Shown: positions 1 through 12,200 of the stretch, piece after piece
Numbering within the stretch: the first letter of the stretch is position 1
Layout: each line of letters opens with the position of its first letter
Assembly: GCA_035771165.1 (NCBI GenBank)
Contig: JAWNZC010000419.1
Span: 4,100,001 to 4,164,000 of the forward strand
Reading direction: 5' to 3'
Length of the DNA: 64,000 nucleotides
Source of the DNA: Paragorgia papillata
Lineage: Eukaryota > Cnidaria > Anthozoa > Scleralcyonacea > Coralliidae
Program-made: the position numbers and the translations under genes
The notes under the pieces: generated by a model
What the model was told of the DNA's origin: nothing
The model's input: the letters and a program-made list of their open reading frames with translations, nothing else
The model's database searches: none

Positions 1-689
1 TTGAAAGAACAATTAAAATGACAAAGTTACATCTTTTGCAGTTTTTCGTTTCCTTGCTAGCTTCGTTGTTGAAATATTTCAGTTTGTTCATAGTCAATCG
101 AGATATGGTCTGGAAACTCGACAAACTTCAAAGCGCCTATAATGAGCTGTGATTTTATGTTGAACCGTACCTTACACCGTGCACATCCCTTGTTTTATCA
201 TGTTTATTAATATTTAAATAGCACGGTTGCGTGATTGAACTGAAACGTTGCTATTGGACAATTCGTTCATTATACTAAAATACAATGTGTTCAGTGACCG
301 TGCACCGTGCACAAAAATGCATAAAGGCGAACATAAAGATAGACCAAATTAGACTTTAGCTGAGTTTCCAGACCATATCTCGATTGACTATGGTTTGTTT
401 GATATACAAATTAAACATTTTGACGTCACATGTGCATAATGCTTTATCGGAGGTTATACATCTTTGCTACTCTCAAACTAAATTAATTGGAAAAAAGAAT
501 ATAGGTGCGTTTCTCCTAGTCCAAACACCAAACATTGAGATTTTCAAGTGATTATGTTTGATAATAGCAAAGATATAACTTTCTCGATATGATAACTCAT
601 TATGCATGTGTGACTTCAAAATGCTTAATTTGCATATCAAACAAACTGAAATATCTCAAGAAAATTTTATTTTTCGTTTTATAAGCACT
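1..689. mobile_element. TTAA-site MITE, family Y, left end cut by window
   Basis: This is a long inverted-repeat element that also occurs at 35421-36995, 38148-38255 and 40690-42340. The recognisable inner motif is CATCTTTTGCAGTTTTTCGT near the left, with its complement near the right end in other copies. The right end runs ...ATAAGCACT and is followed by TTAA at 690-693. Near position 12 this copy keeps an uninterrupted TTAA, exactly where the copy at 35.4 kb carries two further insertions, so it serves as a paralogous empty site. It has no coding capacity and lies in a synaptotagmin intron. Confidence 0.7.
89..392. mobile_element. Nested TIR element, family X
   Basis: Terminal inverted repeats begin CATAGTCAATCGAGATATGG and end with the complement, about 30 bp each. 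The 7-bp sequence GTTTGTT flanks both sides (82-88 and 393-399) and is single in the other family-Y copies, so it is a target-site duplication within family Y. Relatives lie at 1974-2168 (internally deleted) and 62060-62357. The interior has the motif GCACGGTGCACGGTCACTGA. No ORF. The 7-8 bp duplication would suit a hAT-like or related family, but the superfamily is not proven. Confidence 0.7.
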
Positions 690-855
690 TTAAAACAAAA
701 ATAGGCTTAGAGTCTTAATTAAGGGCACCAATTTGAGGGTGGGTGCGTTTTTGAAGCTGGGTGCTAACTCGGGCAATTACAGTTTGGCATAAAAGCTCAC
801 CACTATCTTACATCCTAGTAATCTAGTCTAAAAATATTCTCGTATTCTTTCAAAG

Positions 856-3443
856 GTACAAAAACGAACACTTGACCCAGTCTACAACGAGAGTTTTCAT
901 TTTCGTAATTTACCGTACAGCGATATCAGCAATCGGATCCTAGCGATGGAGGTGTACGACTTCGATCGATTCTCAGGTCACGATATCATCGGCATTGCTA
1001 AGTTACCGCTTATTGACGTCGACCTGGCACAACCCATGGAAGACTGGCGTATTCTAACCCCACCGTCAAGCACAGGCTGGCGAACGGTAAGGCTCTCTTT
1101 TGAGCTTTAAATTTACGTTAACCCATTTCTCCTGAAGGCTTTCAGCTGACAAGTAAAATAGTCTGGCATTTATAGATCGGTCAGTCAAAACATTCAATAA
1201 GATATACTTATTATCATCATTACTATCATATCATCGTCAACATCACCAACATTACCACCACCTTCATTAGCATGACCATCACCATCAGTACCATCATCAA
1301 GATTATCATCATGACCACCATCACCATAACCATTATCACTACCACCACAATCGTCACCATCGACCATGACCACTACTACCTTCATCATCATCACCACCAC
1401 CAATACCAACACTATCACGACCATCATCACCACCACCATCATCAGCACAACTACTATCACCATCACAACAACCACCACCATCATCATGACCACTATACCA
1501 CATTCATCATCACCATCACCACTATACAAATAATGTAATCTTATCCTATTAACAATGATTTACCTTCACAGAAAGTTACTCCAGAACTCGGTGAGATCTG
1601 CTTTGCAATTCGATATGTCCCAGCTAATGGTAAATTACAAATTACCGTTCTTGAAGGGAAGAATCTGAAAAGTACAGACGAAGGGGGATTCTCAGGTAAA
1701 AAAATAATCCACGAATTGAACTATACTGCGCATTCTACAAGCTTTTCCAAGGACCATCAGTTGTCCATAAACTTCCGAAAGGATTAGGGAATTTTGTTGA
1801 CAAACAAGGCTAATTGTACATTAGAATAACAAAAACAGAAACCTCACACAAAAGAAACCTTCCAAAATTAAATTAAGTAGAGTGCTACTGTGGTGTAGGC
1901 AGTGTTTTAGATAGAGCAATTAAGTGGTAAACTGCCGAGAATAGTTTTAAGAGTAAAATACAAGGCATTCAAAATATGGTCTGGAAACTCAGCTAAAGTC
2001 TTTGTTCTATCTTTTTGTTCGCCTTTAGGCATTTTTGTGCGCCTTTAGGCATTTTTGTGCACGGTGCACGGTCACTGAGCTGATGTGCACGGTGTAAGGT
2101 ATACGGTTCCATATAAAATCACAGCTCGTTATAGGCGCTTTGAAGTTTGCCGAGTTTCCAGACCGTAGTATGGGATCGTTTTCACTCACGTGATCGGTGG
2201 CCCCGTTCGGGGTGGTGAAACAATACGAAATGTTTGAACAAGAATAGAGTTAAATTCCTATAGGATAAAGATTGTGTACCAATATGGCCGCCGTGACATC
2301 ACATCAGAGTAAATATTGCTCGAAACGTCAGTATTTCGACGATAACAAATTACTCCAAAACAACGGATTGAAATACATTGTTTTATACGTATGTTTTTAG
2401 AAATAGCATTTGGCTTCAATTTGATGTATAGTATAAGTTTCCTCGTTATTTTAAACTTTTTAAAATGTAGTAAATGTTCGACAATATTTAGCTGGGAAAT
2501 AACACTAAGAAACTTGTTGTCGTTTTTCTGAGTTTTGAGCTGAAATACTATTGAAAAATGCTATTTGGTATAGAAACTTCAAGACTTTAGCTAAAAGGGA
2601 AATAATTAAAAAATATAAAAACAACTGCCATTTTGTAACGTTTAGCAAACAAAATGGCAGTTGTTTTTATATTTTTTAATTATTTCCCTTTTAGCTAAAC
2701 TCTTGAAGTTTCTATACCATTTTTCAATAGCTTCAGTTTCATATACAGCCCAACGTTCGGCGTTAAGTATTTCAGCTCAAAACTCAGAAAAACTATACAA
2801 CAAGTTTCTTAGTGTTATTTCCCAACGAAATATGGCCCAACATTTACCACATTTGAAAAAGTTTAACATAAACGAGGAAACTTATGCTATACATCATATT
2901 GAAGGCAATGCTATTTCTAAAAACATACGTACACAATGTATTTCAACTATTCGTTGTTTTGGAGTAATTTGTTATCGTCCCAAACAAAATATATAGGAGG
3001 ATGAAAATTAAGTAACTTGCAGCACGGAGACCTGCAAAGAGACTGGCACTGGCTTCAAAATCCCCCCCTGAGTTATCGTTCCAGTCTTTTTAGAGTTCAA
3101 TGAGTTTAGCTGACAACTTTCATTTATCTATATAGATCCCTACATGAAGATTTGCCTTATCCAAGATGGCAAACAAGGAAAGAAGAAAAAAACAACAGTG
3201 AAAAAACGAACACTGAATCCCTTCTACAACGAGACATTCACTTTTAAAGTACCGTTTGAGAAAATCGAAATCACTTCCTTAATGGTAGTTGTTTTGGACT
3301 TTGACAGAATGTCGAAAAGTGAAGTGATTGGAAAAACTATTATAGGCGCTCTGGCATCGGGAGGACCTGAACTCAGACATTGGCAGGATATGTTAGCGTC
3401 ACCTAGAAAACCAATTGCGCAATGGCATGCACTTTCGAAATAG
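856..3443 (+). CDS. Synaptotagmin, 3' end (C2A end and complete C2B)
   Basis: Three exons, 856-1086, 1572-1695 and 3136-3443, join in phase (0, 0, 1) through AG/GT sites. They encode the second half of a C2A domain, the linker and a whole C2B domain, ending in QWHALSK and a TAG stop. Synaptotagmins are vesicle membrane proteins whose C2 domains bind calcium and phospholipid to trigger SNARE-driven exocytosis. C2A loop 3 reads [10 protein letters not shown], with all three aspartates. C2B starts [16 protein letters not shown], has the polybasic run [10 protein letters not shown], and its loops read DEGGFSDPY and [10 protein letters not shown]. The last C2B calcium ligand is therefore Glu rather than the usual Asp. 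The signature [18 protein letters not shown] is typical of the family. Upstream exons (transmembrane region and start of C2A) lie outside the window. C2A looks Syt1-like, but the subtype is not resolved. Confidence 0.93.
1196..1537. repeat. Imperfect CAT/CAC trinucleotide microsatellite
   Basis: About 340 bp of interrupted ATC/CAC repeats lie in the synaptotagmin intron between the C2A-end exon and the linker exon. It opens long reading frames on both strands (His-rich on +, Val/Met/Asp-rich on -), which are by-products of the repeat and not genes. Confidence 0.9.
1974..2168. mobile_element. Family X element, internally deleted
   Basis: Shares the ends ATATGGTCTGGAAACTC and GAGTTTCCAGACC and the inner GCACGGTGCACGGTCACTGA motif with the copies at 89 and 62060. 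It carries a short tandem duplication around GCCTTTAGGCATTTTTGTGC. It lies in the last synaptotagmin intron and has no coding capacity. Confidence 0.65.
2180..2995. mobile_element. Foldback element with ~300-bp arms
   Basis: From about 2338 to 2980 the two halves are imperfect reverse complements centred near 2643. The inner arms (AAATGGCAGTTGTTTTTATA and its complement) are almost perfect. The adjoining segment 2180-2338, with GGTGGCCCCGTTCGGGGTGG and ATGGCCGCCGTGACATCAC, recurs in opposite orientation at 43500-43668, so it belongs to a dispersed family. A 111-codon frame in the right arm is just inverted-repeat sequence. Intronic. Confidence 0.65.
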
Positions 3444-3628
3444 ATATACACCTGCTGTTAATGTGTGGTATTCACAGTTGCGTGAGTGAAGGAATGCAGT
3501 CTTTACGGCAAGTTTATTTCATATGGTTCTTTATAGTTCTTTTATATTATGGCAGCGTTCGGCGTTACATCTAACACTACCGTGGGAAATCCACGATATA
3601 TTGACATCGTGTACAATATGATAAGACT

Positions 3629-4875
3629 GCGTTCACACGAGTCCAGTATAGAAAATAAACGGTAAAATGTGGTTACGTTCACACGAATCCGTCATAATTT
3701 AACGACGCTTTGACGGTGTTCACACAACTCCGGAACCTTCTGGTGTACATCCAGTACTTCAATGCTGTGCACTGTTTGAATAGCCATATCTCGTCAAAAG
3801 TAAATGGAAACGAGGAGCAATTCAAAGAATATTATCCCACCAAAGTGTATAGTACAATTTTAGTCTTTCTGTTAGGAACTCTCTTCTCCAAAAACGCATA
3901 GTCAGAATAATGAACAAAAGTAAATTTGATGCGCACCTTTATTTAAGAAGAGTAAAATATTAAAAATCCATGATATTTGTTCATTGCAAATAGGACAACT
4001 TATGTTTTCTTACAAGCATGGAATGTTACCTAAAAGCTTTGAAAATTGATTTCCAATAACTAGTCAAGTTCACAGTTATAATACAAGAAGTGCCGGACAA
4101 TTTACCATTCCTTTATGTACAACAAATATTTGTCAGTTTTCAATTAGATACCAAGGTCCAAAGCTCTTCAAGTCTCTTGCTGCTGAAATTGTCAATTGCA
4201 CTAGCCTCAAACTTTTTTCAGAAAAACTCAAATCTTTTTTTTTATCAATCATATTCTGAGTAAGGTTATTTTATTTATTTCCCGTTTTGACTTCATTATT
4301 GACATGATACTGTTTAACATTTGATTTTTCATTATCTTCAAAATCTTTTTTCATAATTTTGTACTTACTTAACTTTAGGAGGAAGTCATAGTTACTATAA
4401 GCCTTAAGGTTTTTTCTATAACTCCTCCCACTGGTCCACTACATGTTATTTTCAACTACTTTTGTAAATCTTTTTTGTGGTAAATTCAATAAATCCAATC
4501 CAATCTTCTCCTATTTGGCTAGTCATTGTTATGCTGTTATAATTGTTCAAACAGCAGCACAAGTTCTTTGTAGAAGCTTTCCGAAGTCGAGAAGACAAAT
4601 AAAGTTTTCCATTGTTGAAAAATACGCCAGCCATTTGGTTAGGAGCTGAAAATATAGGAACTGGGTACTAAAGCGGAGCGAAAAAGTGTCGGATCTTATG
4701 TTCACACGACAGCGCCAAGGGTTCCGTTTTCATCTCGCTCCGTCTAGAAATATTTTTCAAAATGCTCCGGTTAGAGCGCCGTTTTCACGCTATTTCGTTC
4801 CGTTGCCGTGTGAACGCAACGGCGTTTTGTGACTTTTTAGCGCCGTTTTCAACTCGCTCCGGACTCGTGTGAACG
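3629..4875. mobile_element. Composite TIR element with an RT fragment inside
   Basis: The ends GCGTTCACACGAGTCC and GGACTCGTGTGAACG are inverted, with further GTTCACACGA copies nearby on both sides (3670-3725 and 4690-4830). The interior holds the decayed retrotransposon tail at 3880-4505. This fits a MITE into which a retroelement inserted. Target-site duplication not resolved. Confidence 0.55.
3880..4259 (+). pseudogene. Non-LTR reverse transcriptase C-terminal fragment
   Basis: Conceptual translation with several stops contains the typical C-terminal region of L2/CR1-type non-LTR polymerases: HSYNTRSAGQFTIP, then SIRYQGPKLFKSLA and LKLFSEKLKSFFL before a TGA. Only the last ~120 residues are present. 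A downstream tail (to about 4505) ends in AATAAATCCAATCCAATC, resembling the short tandem 3' ends of such elements. It is a 5'-truncated dead copy. Confidence 0.65.
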
Positions 4876-4924
4876 AAGGCGTTGATTTGCGAGATTTTTT
4901 GAACGATCGAAACGTCTTTGTTTA

Positions 4925-5312
4925 GGCCTGGTTTATACAGCGTGCTATGTGCGGACCGAACTAATTATTTGCCTAATTGGTTCGGTCATAGCACGCTGTA
5001 TAAATCAATTTGGCTCGCTCTTTGAATTAGGTCCGCTCTTAACCGTGCGGCTCGCTCCTTGAAGGCGTGCGGAACGCTCTTAGCACGGTGAAGCACGCTG
5101 GTGATTTATACGATCGTGCCAATACCGCACCTAAATAAGTGATGATTGAATAAAATTTATTATAATCCATAATTTCATTTTAGTGTTATAATAAATTTGG
5201 TTCGTTCAAAATTTTTCATGTATAAATCGGACAGCGTTCTACCAGCGTGCCAAAGCCGCACCAATTAATTAATTAGTTCGGTGCGCTCATAGCACGCTGT
5301 ATAAACCAGGCC
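4925..5312. mobile_element. MITE with ~45-bp TIRs and TA duplication
   Basis: Begins GGCCTGGTTTATACAGCGTG and ends with the complement. TIR similarity extends about 45 bp with few mismatches. TA flanks both sides (4923-4924 and 5313-5314). Internal short repeats of AGCACGCTGTATAAA and GCGTGC are present. No ORF. Confidence 0.75.
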
Positions 5313-5644
5313 TATTTGAAATAAAGTTGCTGTTATAGACTGCATTCCTTCACTCACGTGATTACATGAATTTCTTTGCGTTAGGCTTGTTATTGATGCG
5401 TCGTTATTTTGGACCCGACGAGTTACAACGTAGCGTTGTATCAGATAGATGTCCACCTAAAGTGGCTCCCTGGGATTTGCAACTGCACGCAGTTTCTAGC
5501 TCTAAAATGTACATTTATGTTTAAACTGATCTACTATATATAGCTAAAAATTATTGAAGATATAATTATAACTAAATAGCTAAAAATAATTCATTAATCA
5601 ACCAACAAATAAATTCATAACGCAGCCAGGTGAAGAATCAGACA

Positions 5645-6343
5645 TAGTTTAACGCTACTCTGGCTTAAAAGTTTTTTGAACGTAGCTTAAAAAGTTACTG
5701 TTCATGACCCAACATAGTGTGTTCATTAGGGGTGATCGTTGTGAAGACAGGTCCCATATTTATACTCTCATAGAACCATTGACAACGTTATCTATTTAAC
5801 AAATAGATTCCATTTTGCCGTTGTCTGTTCAGTTATAGATGCACAGATGACGTCACAACGTGGTAAGAACAAAAAAGTGGCCCACGAGACGCAGTCGAGT
5901 GGGTCACTGATGTTCTTACCATGTTGTGACGTCTTCTGTGCATCTATAACTGAACAGACAACAAAAAAATTGAATCTATTTGTTTTATACAATTAAAATT
6001 TAAAAGGTTTTTGTCGAAACTCTTGCCGGATTTGGGGGCACGAAGAAGGAAAAAAGCAAGTCAGCTGACGTGATCTGACGTGACCATGTGTCTGTTCTCT
6101 AATAGATCATGGCCAACAACCAATGAAAACACGCATAGCAACCAGGGTATTGTATAATACTATTTGCATCTTGTTCATAGATAACGTCATCAGTGGTTTC
6201 GTGAGAGTATAAATATGGGACCTGTCTTCACAATAATCACCCCTGATGAAGACACTAGATCGGAGTGTCGAAACGTTGGGTCATGCACAGTAAGTTTTTA
6301 ATCTACGTTCAAAAAACTTTTAAGCCAGAGTAGTGTTAAACTA
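5645..6343. mobile_element. Foldback element, three nested inverted repeats
   Basis: The outer arms start TAGTTTAACGCTACTCTGGC and end with the complement. A second arm pair carries GAAGACAGGTCCCATATTTA (near 5739 and 6213). A third pair near 5810 and 5935 carries TTGTCTGTTCAGTTATAGAT. Almost the whole 700 bp could fold on itself. The apparent ORF on the minus strand runs through the innermost arm and is not a gene. Confidence 0.7.
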
Positions 6344-8332
6344 ATCAATCCAAGTTGAGTGGTTGAACTATCAAAAACACTTTTAAAATCAAATAGCAGA
6401 ATAAACACACAATCTAAGTAATTTACAAAATAGACTTTATTGCACATGAGTTGCCATGATATTTAACAATGAAAATCGCTACAAAATTTACACAGACAAG
6501 TGTCTAATTTGATATAGATTTTCCAATTTCCAAGCAATAAAATACACCACATCTGATCCACCATCCAAAGGCAAGACTTTCTTTAGCATTTTCTTTCAGT
6601 CTTCTTCTTCTGGAGGTAATTCAATAGGTCCTAGAGCATGGTGATGGCCCTAGCAATAAACAATTCACAATAAAAAACTAAGTGTTCAAGTCATGTACAG
6701 CAGGGCTTGAAATATGTGGTACCCTAATATCCTGAGCATATGGATACCAATTCTTTATTTTGAATACCAAACGATTCCAGAAAAATTGAGTGATGTTATA
6801 CTAAGTTGTGAGATACGATAAGCTTTGGGCCATTAAAATCAGAGAATATTTTCTCCTGGTCATGGCTTGATTAAGACACATCTTATCTAAGTTGCAAACA
6901 CACTTGTATAAATTATCAATTTCAATAAGTCACGACTTATTTTGGACTAGCTTTCAACCCTGTTCTTATTTTAGTTGTGATTAGTTTTGGTCACAAACAA
7001 ATTGACCAATTATACAAGTGAGTTCAGAACTTAAGGAGTTGAAACTTATTTTCTTCTGTTAAAGTGGCTTAATGCCATATTTTACTTGCAAAAGGGAGAA
7101 CCTTCAGACAACCTAGGCACGAATACCGTAATGATTCGAAATAGCGCCCTCCTTGCAATAAGTGCCCCCTCCCGAATAAGTGCTCCCCTCAACATGCTAT
7201 TACCCAATCATGTGAAAGTGACCCTTTCGACGACCCTTTTTTGTTGTTGATGAAAGTGACTGTGACGATGAACTTGCCATTGATTGAGAACAATTAGCTA
7301 CATTATAAATATAGCTACTAGCATCTATCTACTAGAGCAGAGAACTAGGGTTTCAGTTTTTTTTAAATCCTTGTTCTTGTTCTTGTTAAGATTGTTACTA
7401 AAGTTCTGCATTTTTATGGAATCAGATTGTGGTGTTTGGTAAAAAATTAAATAAGTGCCCCCTCCCGAATAAGCGCCACCTCTCGAATAAGCACCACCCC
7501 CCCCCCCCTCGACCTCCTAAAATTATATAATACTTGTATACCAGTAGTTCTTCAAATATGACTAATTCAGGGCTTGATACTAACACTAACCCAATTTCAA
7601 TGGGAAACAGAGAAAGCAATATTTAAGAATTACTTCCCATAATAGGTGTGTTTCAGGGTGTTGCTAGCACATCATATTTCAAAAAAACTGGCAAGCTCCA
7701 CTCAAAGTAAACATACCGTTTAAAATCAACAAAGTATAGATACAGTTTCTGGATGTTTAACACTGTTATTCAGCGGCTGTTGGCTCACTAGCAAGTATGT
7801 TTGCCATTGCTTACTTTGTGGGCAGCCCACCAATTCCTTTGCAAAATGATGCGTGTGCAATACCTTGAAATTTGCCTATTGAAAGTAATGTTACAAGTTA
7901 AATTATAGTGTTCAGCCTTTCAATATCACAAATATGACTAATATAATGCGGATATTATAACTGAGGAAGTTTTGCTTACAATAATGTCATAATAATCATG
8001 TTTCAGTCTCCAAAGTACCCAGAACGTCAGAAAACCTCCTAAACCTTTAGACCATAAGACATAGGCACGTTTAGGTGCGGGAAACATGTGAAACGACACC
8101 ATTTATATACAGTTCACCACAGCTCAAACTGAAACTTGAAAACAAAGTAAATAAACCATCGTTAATGATTCTAAGTAAGAATTTCAAGATATTAGATCAT
8201 TGCTATATATTTATAATAAATCTAGTACAAAATTACCTTATTTCCCAGTAAGAAACCAGGAGTTTTTTGCAAAAGAATCACAAACAAGTCCACCAATTTC
8301 CCAACAAAGATGGCGGCCAACACAACGTGAAT
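6344..8332. other. Gene-free stretch upstream of the MULE
   Basis: No coding exon or RNA gene recognised. Motifs of the type GAATAAGTGCCCCCTC occur at about 7150-7200 and 7455-7510, ending in a run of about 14 C. The last bases are the 9-bp target duplication ATGCGGAAC (8333-8341 continues into the flank). Confidence 0.5.
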
Positions 8333-8341
8333 ATGCGGAAC

Positions 8342-8403
8342 GGGGTTTGCTATAACCCGGGCGATGATCGAGGATGAACATGAAATCTTTTTGGTCAGCA
8401 GTC
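8342..8403 (+). repeat. MULE terminal inverted repeat, 3' side
   Basis: 62 bp identical to the reverse complement of 18998-19059; similarity stops abruptly after CAGCAGTC. It contains CGGGCGATGATCGAGGATGA, a candidate transposase binding region. The copy of ATGCGGAAC immediately outside is the target duplication. Confidence 0.93.
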
Positions 8404-8581
8404 GAATATATAGCATAACATCTAGCGAGACGTCTAGCCAAATATGGAAAATGTGCTGGATGATTTTAAAAATGTTTCGAACAATGCGAAAGAAGAAGAA
8501 GCACTGAGGTAAAAATGTAAATAAACTAATCTTTATTTATAGCTCTAGCAGTCCAGTATGTACTATTTACAGAATGAGTGG

Positions 8582-8646
8582 CCGTTCTGTATCGGGGTAT
8601 ACAGACACGAGGCGAAGGCGATTGCCTGTATCCCGATACAGAACGG
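8582..8646. repeat. Hairpin in MULE subterminal region
   Basis: CCGTTCTGTATCGGG pairs with CCCGATACAGAACGG across a loop holding CGAGGCGAAGGCG. It lies about 180 bp inside the left TIR and downstream of the gene's stop codon. It could be a MITE remnant or a structured 3' region. Confidence 0.55.
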
Positions 8647-8834
8647 ACACAAATTACGATCTGATTTGGTTAGTTCATTGGCGTAGTAATTTTTCTAAAA
8701 AAACGTTGTCTAAGTCGAGTAAATCAAAGCTAAAGTTTATGTAAATCAAGAGGAATCTGTATCACATATACAGACACTCATTAAACATGGATTTTCTTTG
8801 TGTTTTCCTCATGAATTATTAGTGAGTTTTAGAA

Positions 8835-8837
<3 letters not shown>

Positions 8838-8885
<48 letters not shown>
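8838..8885. repeat. (AT)n microsatellite
   Basis: Uninterrupted TA/AT dinucleotides broken once by AATA, within the MULE 3' flank. Confidence 0.9.
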
Positions 8886-9100
8886 TGTATAATTAATGAT
8901 ATAAATATAAGTCTGTATATTGGACTGTAATTACATTATGATCTTACTAGTAATACTGTAAGCATGTGTTTAATAGTACAAACACAACTGGATATTCATT
9001 TAGTTAGTTTATGATGGAATAAAGAAATTAATATTTTTGATATATATCAGCATAATGTAGACCTGCATGTCAAGAAATTATTTTAAAGAGACTAGCACGT

Positions 9101-9245
9101 TCAAGGGCAAACAAAATGCTGTTGAAGTGTAATGCCAAAATCAACATTTAAACAACTTGCATGGAAAAATTGCCCACATGCATCACATCCCAGCCAGTCT
9201 TCACTGTCATCAGCTTTACATATCTTGCAGACTGATGAATTTCTT
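9101..9245 (-). CDS. Terminal PHD-finger exon of the MULE
   Basis: Exon 11 starts after TCTCTTTAG and joins in phase to exon 10, whose donor follows ...YDDIE. It reads VCKICKADDSEDWLGCDACG, then QFFHASCLNVDFG, then HFVCP and a TGA stop. That gives Cys-x2-Cys, WLGC-x2-C, H-x2-C and one final Cys of the C4HC3 pattern. The last cysteine is missing because the stop follows VCP, so either the finger is slightly truncated or the terminal zinc ligand is different. PHD fingers usually read histone H3 tails, which could steer integration; that is inference. Confidence 0.85.
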
Positions 9246-12200
9246 CTAAAGAGACAAAAAATACAATTCCCTCTGTATCAATGTCCCATAATTACAATTC
9301 TTAATTATAATTAATACACTGTTAATGTACACTAAAAGTCTAAATTAACTTATATAGATTATTAGACAAGATTATTAGTATACTTATCTTATATTTTGAA
9401 TATTACAGTCAAAATGGAAATATTTTCCCACTTCTGCGTCTGTAGTTTGTTGCGTATTACTGTATTTCTGTAGTTGCTACTAGAAATTTTTTGTTGAAAA
9501 ATCTAAATAAAAAGTATGATTTGGCTTTCATGGAATCTAATCATAATATAATGAATGTTTCTCCCAAATCAATGTAATCAACAAATAAAATAATATACCT
9601 GTAAATCAAGAATAAGCAACTTTTACGATCGATAGACTTTCCTCGCACTTCAGTAGCATACTACAGAAATACAGTAATACACAACAAACTACAGAAGCAG
9701 AACTAGTGGGAAGGAATTTCCATTTTGACTGTAAGTTTAATAATTCTTTACAACCAGCACAAAAATTAATGGCAGAGCTAGGAATACCTAATTTCTATTT
9801 TTGAGCCATGCACTTTCTTTAAATGTATGACTATAGTAGCTAATGCTTAAAGTGCTGTACATGTGCATGTGTGACAACACTTTATCTCTGTAGATTGCCA
9901 ATTATTACATAACTACTCAATTGTTTGATTATGCAAATTGTATAGTTTTAATTTTGTATAGTTATAATATCCCTCTTAATTTTGTATACTCTACTCACAT
10001 ATAAGTTCAAAGCTCGACAACAGGGTGACTCCCAAGCAGTCACCCATCCTAGTACTAGCCCCATCTGACTGAGTGGGCTTAACTTTTTTGCGAGAGGCAG
10101 CTCACTAACACCACACACCACCCGTGCTTCCCATAATTATTGTATTATGTCAATACTGATCAATAATATGCAGTACATGAAAGGATAATAATTTATTTTT
10201 TCAGTATAAATATAACATTAAGTGATAAATCTAGCAGAAACTTACTCTTCAATGTCATCATAACAAGAGCCGAAGATAGCAGATGTGACCCTGTGCCTCT
10301 CATTTCGCATGTTAAAGTTTCCATTGACTTGCAGATTTTGGCAGAGGTGTTTAGCAAACTATTATAATATATAGTAGAAATGGAGAAAAATTAATGTTTC
10401 TTAACACGTGATGAAGTTACTGTATAATAATTACACTCATTAAAGATATATGGATGATGTATACAGTACAATTATCTTATAAATGTGCATGCAGACTGCT
10501 ACTTACAAGGCATATTATTATTCCACAATTGAATCCATCAGTCTGTGTGTAATGTTTTGGTTGTATTATTGGCCATGTGTTTGATTCCCATCCCGTTTTA
10601 ATGTCAACCACAGTACTGCAGTTAGAAAAATTAAGATAAAATTGTGATTATGAATGACTTAGAATTTTATTGTGTTCAACAAGCATTTCAAATTCTAAGA
10701 TATGTTAGCTTTATAAAGTCATCATTTTCCCCTGATGATGTGACTCTCGCGTCATTAGTATTTTACCTTAGACTGCCTAATAATAAATCATTCTACTCAA
10801 CGAGTGGAGAATTAATCTTCTGACAAGAATAAGCTAAGCTACAACAAGTATCTTATAAATAATACCCAAGTTTGTTTTACTGTTTTATATTGTTTTATTT
10901 ATATAATTTTAGTCTTTTTTTAACCTGTCTAAATTTTGGATTTTGTTTTAATTTTAATTTTAATTTTAAACCAAGTCACTACACATGGGGAAAATTATTG
11001 TTGGAAATAAAGTTTAGTGCGCATGGGCGTAGCATTATAATTCCAGTAAAACAATGTTAACTTTGCACTTTACACACATTCTCACACTATTATTTGTGGA
11101 CAATTATTTGAAGCTGATTCTGCAACTTCATACTGTAGCTACCAGTAATCGAAACTTGGAGAAGTAAATTAAATAATACTTAAAATCATCTATTGTAATG
11201 TACTAAAAATTTCGACGAAGTGTAGTTCTCACCTTATTTCATTTATTAGTTTGGCAAGTGCTGGGTGGGATTCCTTGGTGATGAGTTCATGGACACATCC
11301 TTGCATTGGGTCAAAATAATATGTGGTTTTCTTTGCTTTATCAATCACCTGGAATGTGTTGAAAGATTCACCCAGTAAGGATCAGTATAAGGATCAAATT
11401 GTACATAGTATAGTATTTAAATTATTCTGGACTAACATCTCCACCTACATTTTTTCCTGTTTAGAAATTATATGACATACCAGGAGTGTCCAATGGTTTC
11501 CACAGATATTTAGTGGAATCAGCATTTTGTTGGTAGCTTGGAAGTTTTCTCTTAACCAGAGCCTACGTGTGCTTGCACTATTTTGGACTAATTTGCACAG
11601 GTACGAGTTTGCAACAAAAACGTCATCATAGGTAATGGAAAGCTTCCACATAAAAGAATCTATGATCTAAACCAATAAATTTTAATAATTAATAATCAAT
11701 AAATACTAATTAGTAATTAATGATTGATTAAGAATAATTAATAAGTAAAAATTAGTAATTTCCACATTATAATTTCCACATTATAATTTCCATATTAATA
11801 TTTTCACATCATTATAATATATTTTCACATTATTATTATAATTACTAAATAATAATTATTAATAATTAATAAATAATATTCCGCAATGAATAGTCAATGA
11901 ACAATGATTGACAATTGATAATCAATAATTAAATTATATTTTTATATGGCTTTTTAAGTCATTGGAACTTTAAATGAGAAGTTATCTTGTCACTGATTTC
12001 TTGTTCACTGACTTTCTGTACAAAACATAAAGAGCAGGGTTTCTGCATCCGAAGGGATGTGAATAATTTCAAAGTTTTCATTATATGCTATAAAATGTCA
12101 CATTTCCAATAAGCGTACAGGCATACTGATAAGACTAGTCTAGGAGATGGAGTCAATTGACTGTATTGAAAAATATAGTGACTTGTACATGCATTTATCC

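Noticed and set aside
1194..1538. His-rich and Val/Asp-rich frames on opposite strands
   Set aside because: Both arise from the CAT/CAC trinucleotide microsatellite in a synaptotagmin intron.
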